From the NCBI RefSeq assembly GCF_015680405.1, contig NZ_JADLJS010000002.1, positions 243,888-307,887 of the forward strand: a stretch of 64,000 nt of DNA, written 5' to 3'. Position 1 is the stretch's first letter. Each line of letters opens with the position of its first letter. The position numbers and the translations under genes were made by a program. The stretch is from Pseudomonas pudica (lineage in GTDB: Bacteria > Pseudomonadota > Gammaproteobacteria > Pseudomonadales > Pseudomonadaceae). The notes under the pieces are model-generated. The model was not told the DNA's origin. It was given only the letters and a program-made list of their open reading frames with translations, and searched no databases. Below, one piece after another: positions 61,402 through 64,000 of the stretch.

Positions 61402-62388
61402 TTAATCTGTATCCGCAGCTAGCTGGGCTCGGCATTGAACCAACGCTTCATCACGTTGCTTCAGCTGCTCCTCGAGCTGCTGCAGTTGGCGAGCCTGTTC
61501 CGTGCACAAGTCGCGCCTGGCCTCCAGGTTCTGGGCCTGCACATCCAGCTGCCGACGCATTTCCTCGCTGGCACCCTGCGCCTGGGCCAGGATCGTTCGC
61601 AAACCCTGGATCTGCGCGTCGCGCTGCTCCAGCAATTCGTCCTGCGCCCTGCAGGCGCTGGCGGCCTGGCGGTGCTCGCCCAACAAGCGCTCGTTGTCGC
61701 GGTGCAGGCGGGTCAGCTCGTCCTGCTTGACGATCATGCCTTGCTGCAGCTGACGCACCTCCACCTGCAACTGTTGCAGCTGTGCTTCGTGGCGACGTTG
61801 CTCCTGTTCACGCTGTTCGCGGCTGGCGTTGCGGTAGTGTTCCAGCGCATCGCGGGCATGACGGTGCTTGTCTTCCAGTGATCTTACCTGCTCGTCCTTG
61901 TCGGCCAGGCGTACCTGCAACTCGCCCAGCGACTGGTTGAGGCTGGCACTGCGCAGCTGTTCGGCCTGCAGGGTGCTTTGGGTGGAGAGCAGCTTTTCCG
62001 ATTCGGCGGCCAGTGCGGCCACATCGATCTGATGCTGTTGGTGCGCCGCTGCCAGGGCCTGCTGGGCAATCGCCAGCTGTGCCTCCAGCTGTTCGCGCTG
62101 TCGAGTGAAGGTGCTTTCGGCCTGCTCGATCTTCAGGTCGGCCTCGTCCTGCAACTGGGTTGCCAGTTGCCCGACCATCCGGCTCAGCACATCACTCAGC
62201 GCAATGCCGCCCTCGGAAGCCACGGGCTGCTGGCCGTTCAATTCTTTCAGGTAGCGGTGAATCGTGGTCTTGGAGCCGGTGTTGCCCAGCTCGATACGTA
62301 TGGCATCGATGCTGGGGTTCTCGCCCCGGGCAATCAGCGCCTGACGTGCCTGCTGCACTACAACCTTGTTTATACCGCCCCGGGCCAT
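61402..62388 (-). CDS. KfrA-like coiled-coil DNA-binding protein
   Basis: A 328-residue protein. Residues ~1-60 (MARGGINKVVVQQARQALIARGENPSIDAIRIELGNTGSKTTIHRYLKEL) are the KfrA N-terminal DNA-binding domain; residues ~85-320 are an almost continuous coiled-coil of Gln/Glu/Arg/Leu heptads. KfrA-type proteins were described on IncP plasmids as autoregulated, filament-forming DNA-binding proteins; chromosomal copies are of unclear role. GGAGCAAGC precedes ATG 62388. Two perfect palindromes lie just upstream (62422 and 62499) and may be operators. Confidence 0.93.
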   Translation of the reverse strand: MARGGINKVVVQQARQALIARGENPSIDAIRIELGNTGSKTTIHRYLKELNGQQPVASEGGIALSDVLSRMVGQLATQLQDEADLKIEQAESTFTRQREQLEAQLAIAQQALAAAHQQHQIDVAALAAESEKLLSTQSTLQAEQLRSASLNQSLGELQVRLADKDEQVRSLEDKHRHARDALEHYRNASREQREQEQRRHEAQLQQLQVEVRQLQQGMIVKQDELTRLHRDNERLLGEHRQAASACRAQDELLEQRDAQIQGLRTILAQAQGASEEMRRQLDVQAQNLEARRDLCTEQARQLQQLEEQLKQRDEALVQCRAQLAADTD

Positions 62389-62421
62389 GCTTGCTCCTAC
62401 GATTTTGTACCGTGTTATGTA

Positions 62422-62437
62422 GTATGTATTTACATAC
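62422..62437. promoter_or_regulatory. Perfect palindrome upstream of the kfrA-like gene (1)
   Basis: GTATGTATTTACATAC: 7-bp arms with two-base spacer, 34 bases before the kfrA-like ATG in AT-rich DNA. Candidate autoregulatory operator. Confidence 0.5.
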
Positions 62438-62498
62438 CAATTATGGAGACAGACCATTGCCCGCGCAAACATTTCCTATGGTGGAATAATCACGGCTT

Positions 62499-62510
62499 AT
62501 CACATGTGAT
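62499..62510. promoter_or_regulatory. Perfect palindrome upstream of the kfrA-like gene (2)
   Basis: ATCACATGTGAT, a perfect 12-base palindrome about 110 bases before the kfrA-like ATG. Could be a second operator or a site for another regulator. Confidence 0.4.
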
Positions 62511-62556
62511 TGGTTCATGAAGGCCATACGAGAGAACAAACCAGTACGCCAGACAG

Positions 62557-62593
62557 CAAAACGCCCCGCTCGGCTTGAAGCCGGCGGGGCGTT
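62557..62593 (-). terminator. Intrinsic terminator after codA
   Basis: On the minus strand AACGCCCCGC ... GCGGGGCGTT (10-bp outer stem with an inner CGGCTTCAAGCCG hairpin) followed by TTGCTG, about 25 bases after the cytosine deaminase stop. Confidence 0.8.
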
Positions 62594-62616
62594 GCAGAGG
62601 GCTGAGGCAGGCAGCG

Positions 62617-63858
62617 TCAGGTGTAGTGCTCGACCCTGGCAGGTGTTCTACGCATCAACACCTTGCCGTTGCGTATCGACACAAGTGCATGTCCCTGGCT
62701 GCGCACCATTTCGTAATCGTCCGGCGCCGACAGCAGCAACAGGTTCGCGGGCCGCCCCACCTCGATGCCGTAGCGCTCGCCCAGGTGCAGGGTGCGGGCG
62801 CTGTTGTCGGTAATCAGGTCCAGGCAGCGTTGCAGGTCTTCGTAGCCAAGCATGTGGCAGATGTGCAGGCCGGCCTCGAGAATACGCAGGATGTTGCCAT
62901 TGCCCAGCGGGTACCAGGGGTCGACGATGGAATCCTGGCCAAAGCACACGTTCATCCCGGCCCGGTCGAGCTCGGCCACGCGAGTGACGCCGCGGCGTTT
63001 CGGGTAGTTGTCGAAACGCCCTTGCAGGTGAATGCTCTCGGTCGGGCAAGACACGAAATTGATACCCGATTGCTTTAACAGGCGAAACAGCTTGTAGCAG
63101 TAGGCATTGTCGTACGAGCCCATGGCCACGGTATGGCTGGCTGTCACCCGGGCGCTCATGTCGCGAACCCGCGCCTCTTCGGCCAGCACTTCGAGAAAGC
63201 GCGACTGCGGGTCGTCGGTCTCGTCGCAATGCACATCCACCAGGCAGCCGGTGCGCTCGGCCAGGTCCATCAGGAACTTGACCGAAGACACGCCCTGATC
63301 GCGGGTGTTCTCGAAATGCGGGATGCCGCCAATCACGTCGGCACCGATCGCCACCGCTTCGGCCATCAGCGCCCGGCCGTTGGCGTACGACTCGATACCC
63401 TCCTGGGGAAAGGCGACGATCTGCAGGTCGAGCAGGTGACGCACTTCTTCACGCACTTCGACCATGGCCTTGAGCGCGGTCAGGGTGGGGTCAGTGACAT
63501 CGACATGGGTACGTACATGCTGGATGCCATGGTCCACCAGCATGCCGATGGTCTTTTTCGCGCGGTTCTTGATGTCGTCGTGGGTTGTGATTGCCTTGCG
63601 CTCGGCCCAGCGCTCGATGCCTTCGAACAGGGTGCCGCTCATGTTCCAGCGCGGCTCGCCGGCTGTCAGCGTGGCGTCCAGGTGGATGTGCGGCTCGATG
63701 AAAGGCGCCACTACCAGGTTCTGCCCGGCATCCAGGTCATCGGCAGCGCGCACCGCCACCCCTTCGGCCTGAGGCACGATGGCGGCGATGCGTTCGCCGT
63801 CGAGTTCGATGCGAAACAGGCCGGACCTGCCGCGCAGGCGTGCGTTGATGATGTTCAT
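62617..63858 (-). CDS. codA: Cytosine deaminase
   Basis: A 413-residue amidohydrolase converting cytosine to uracil. Metal motifs are APFIEPHIHLDATLTAGEPRWN (HxH, about residue 57), HVRTHVDVTDP, VDVHCDETDDPQ (His and Glu at the active site), ASHTVAMGS and CFGQDSIVDPWYPLGNGN (Asp). Length and motifs match E. coli CodA closely. Start 63858 chosen by GGGAGAAGCATC. No codB permease gene adjoins it in the window. Confidence 0.94.
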   Translation of the reverse strand: MNIINARLRGRSGLFRIELDGERIAAIVPQAEGVAVRAADDLDAGQNLVVAPFIEPHIHLDATLTAGEPRWNMSGTLFEGIERWAERKAITTHDDIKNRAKKTIGMLVDHGIQHVRTHVDVTDPTLTALKAMVEVREEVRHLLDLQIVAFPQEGIESYANGRALMAEAVAIGADVIGGIPHFENTRDQGVSSVKFLMDLAERTGCLVDVHCDETDDPQSRFLEVLAEEARVRDMSARVTASHTVAMGSYDNAYCYKLFRLLKQSGINFVSCPTESIHLQGRFDNYPKRRGVTRVAELDRAGMNVCFGQDSIVDPWYPLGNGNILRILEAGLHICHMLGYEDLQRCLDLITDNSARTLHLGERYGIEVGRPANLLLLSAPDDYEMVRSQGHALVSIRNGKVLMRRTPARVEHYT

Positions 63859-63928
63859 GATGCTTCTCCCTGGGCTTTGCGGGTGGCCCCTACCAGCATA
63901 GTGGCCCAAGCCTTGTGGTATTTGCTAC

Positions 63929-64000
63929 TGGCCCTATCGCCGGCAAGCCAGCTCCCACAGGTAAACCACAGCCTTGAAGTCTGCGCAGTACCTGTGGGAG
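63929..64000. repeat. REP-like inverted pair, cut by the window edge
   Basis: GGCCCTATCGCCGGCAAGCC-CAGCTCCCACAGG is opposed by ACCTGTGGGAG at the very end; the second arm is truncated by the window. Confidence 0.7.

Overview
The window looks like chromosomal DNA of a Pseudomonas putida-group bacterium. Codons are strongly G/C-ended, and intergenic gaps are filled with the GC-rich inverted repeats (core CCTGTGGGAGCGG) typical of that group. The gene order is one I associate with P. putida: aroF, yej-type permeases, gntP, hbdH, eco, acetoacetyl-CoA synthetase; and ku and ligD around a small glycan-type cassette. The assignment is inferred from sequence features and memory of gene order, not from a search. 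I saw no rRNA, tRNA, CRISPR array, insertion sequence or prophage.

Layout. 0-2 kb: end of an endonuclease I gene, a small secreted protein and a PEBP-like protein. 2-3.6 kb: a class I DAHP synthase gene preceded by two short aromatic-rich leader ORFs and a strong intrinsic terminator, which looks like attenuation control. 3.6-8 kb: a parvulin and a yejABE-like peptide importer without an ATPase gene. 8-14.5 kb: a sigma-54 activator and a ketone-body locus (GntP permease, 3-hydroxybutyrate dehydrogenase, ecotin, acetoacetyl-CoA synthetase). 14.7-22.7 kb: second parvulin, autotransporter, LysE exporters, AraC regulator, phosphatase, DUF3016 protein, nitrilase-family enzyme, alkyltransferase. 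22.8-27.4 kb: an exopolysaccharide export module (OPX protein, beta-barrel, chain-length protein, BY-type kinase) led by a tiny secreted protein with a PEP-CTERM-like tail; no glycosyltransferase or flippase adjoins it.

27.6-64 kb has a stress and maintenance character: XRE-cupin regulator, KGG stress proteins, a very large CheB-CheR-kinase-receiver hybrid, Nudix, a ClpP-like protein, an operon DUF72-ybhP-clsB-ybhN, metallothionein, the bacterial NHEJ pair LigD and Ku, a four-gene cassette (acyl-CoA dehydrogenase-like, PIG-L deacetylase, NodS-like methyltransferase, GT2), a three-gene cassette (haem-oxygenase-fold diiron enzyme, methyltransferase, YbdK-type ligase), an NTP/NDP-like carrier, Dyp peroxidase, a sodium symporter, a CrtZ-like hydroxylase, a diguanylate cyclase, a KfrA-like coiled-coil DNA-binding protein and cytosine deaminase.

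Most interesting: the tandem aromatic leader peptides before the DAHP synthase; the GT2/deacetylase/methyltransferase cassette behind ligD, which resembles Nod-factor logic; the diiron enzyme/methyltransferase/ligase operon; and the small sorting-signal protein heading the EPS export module.
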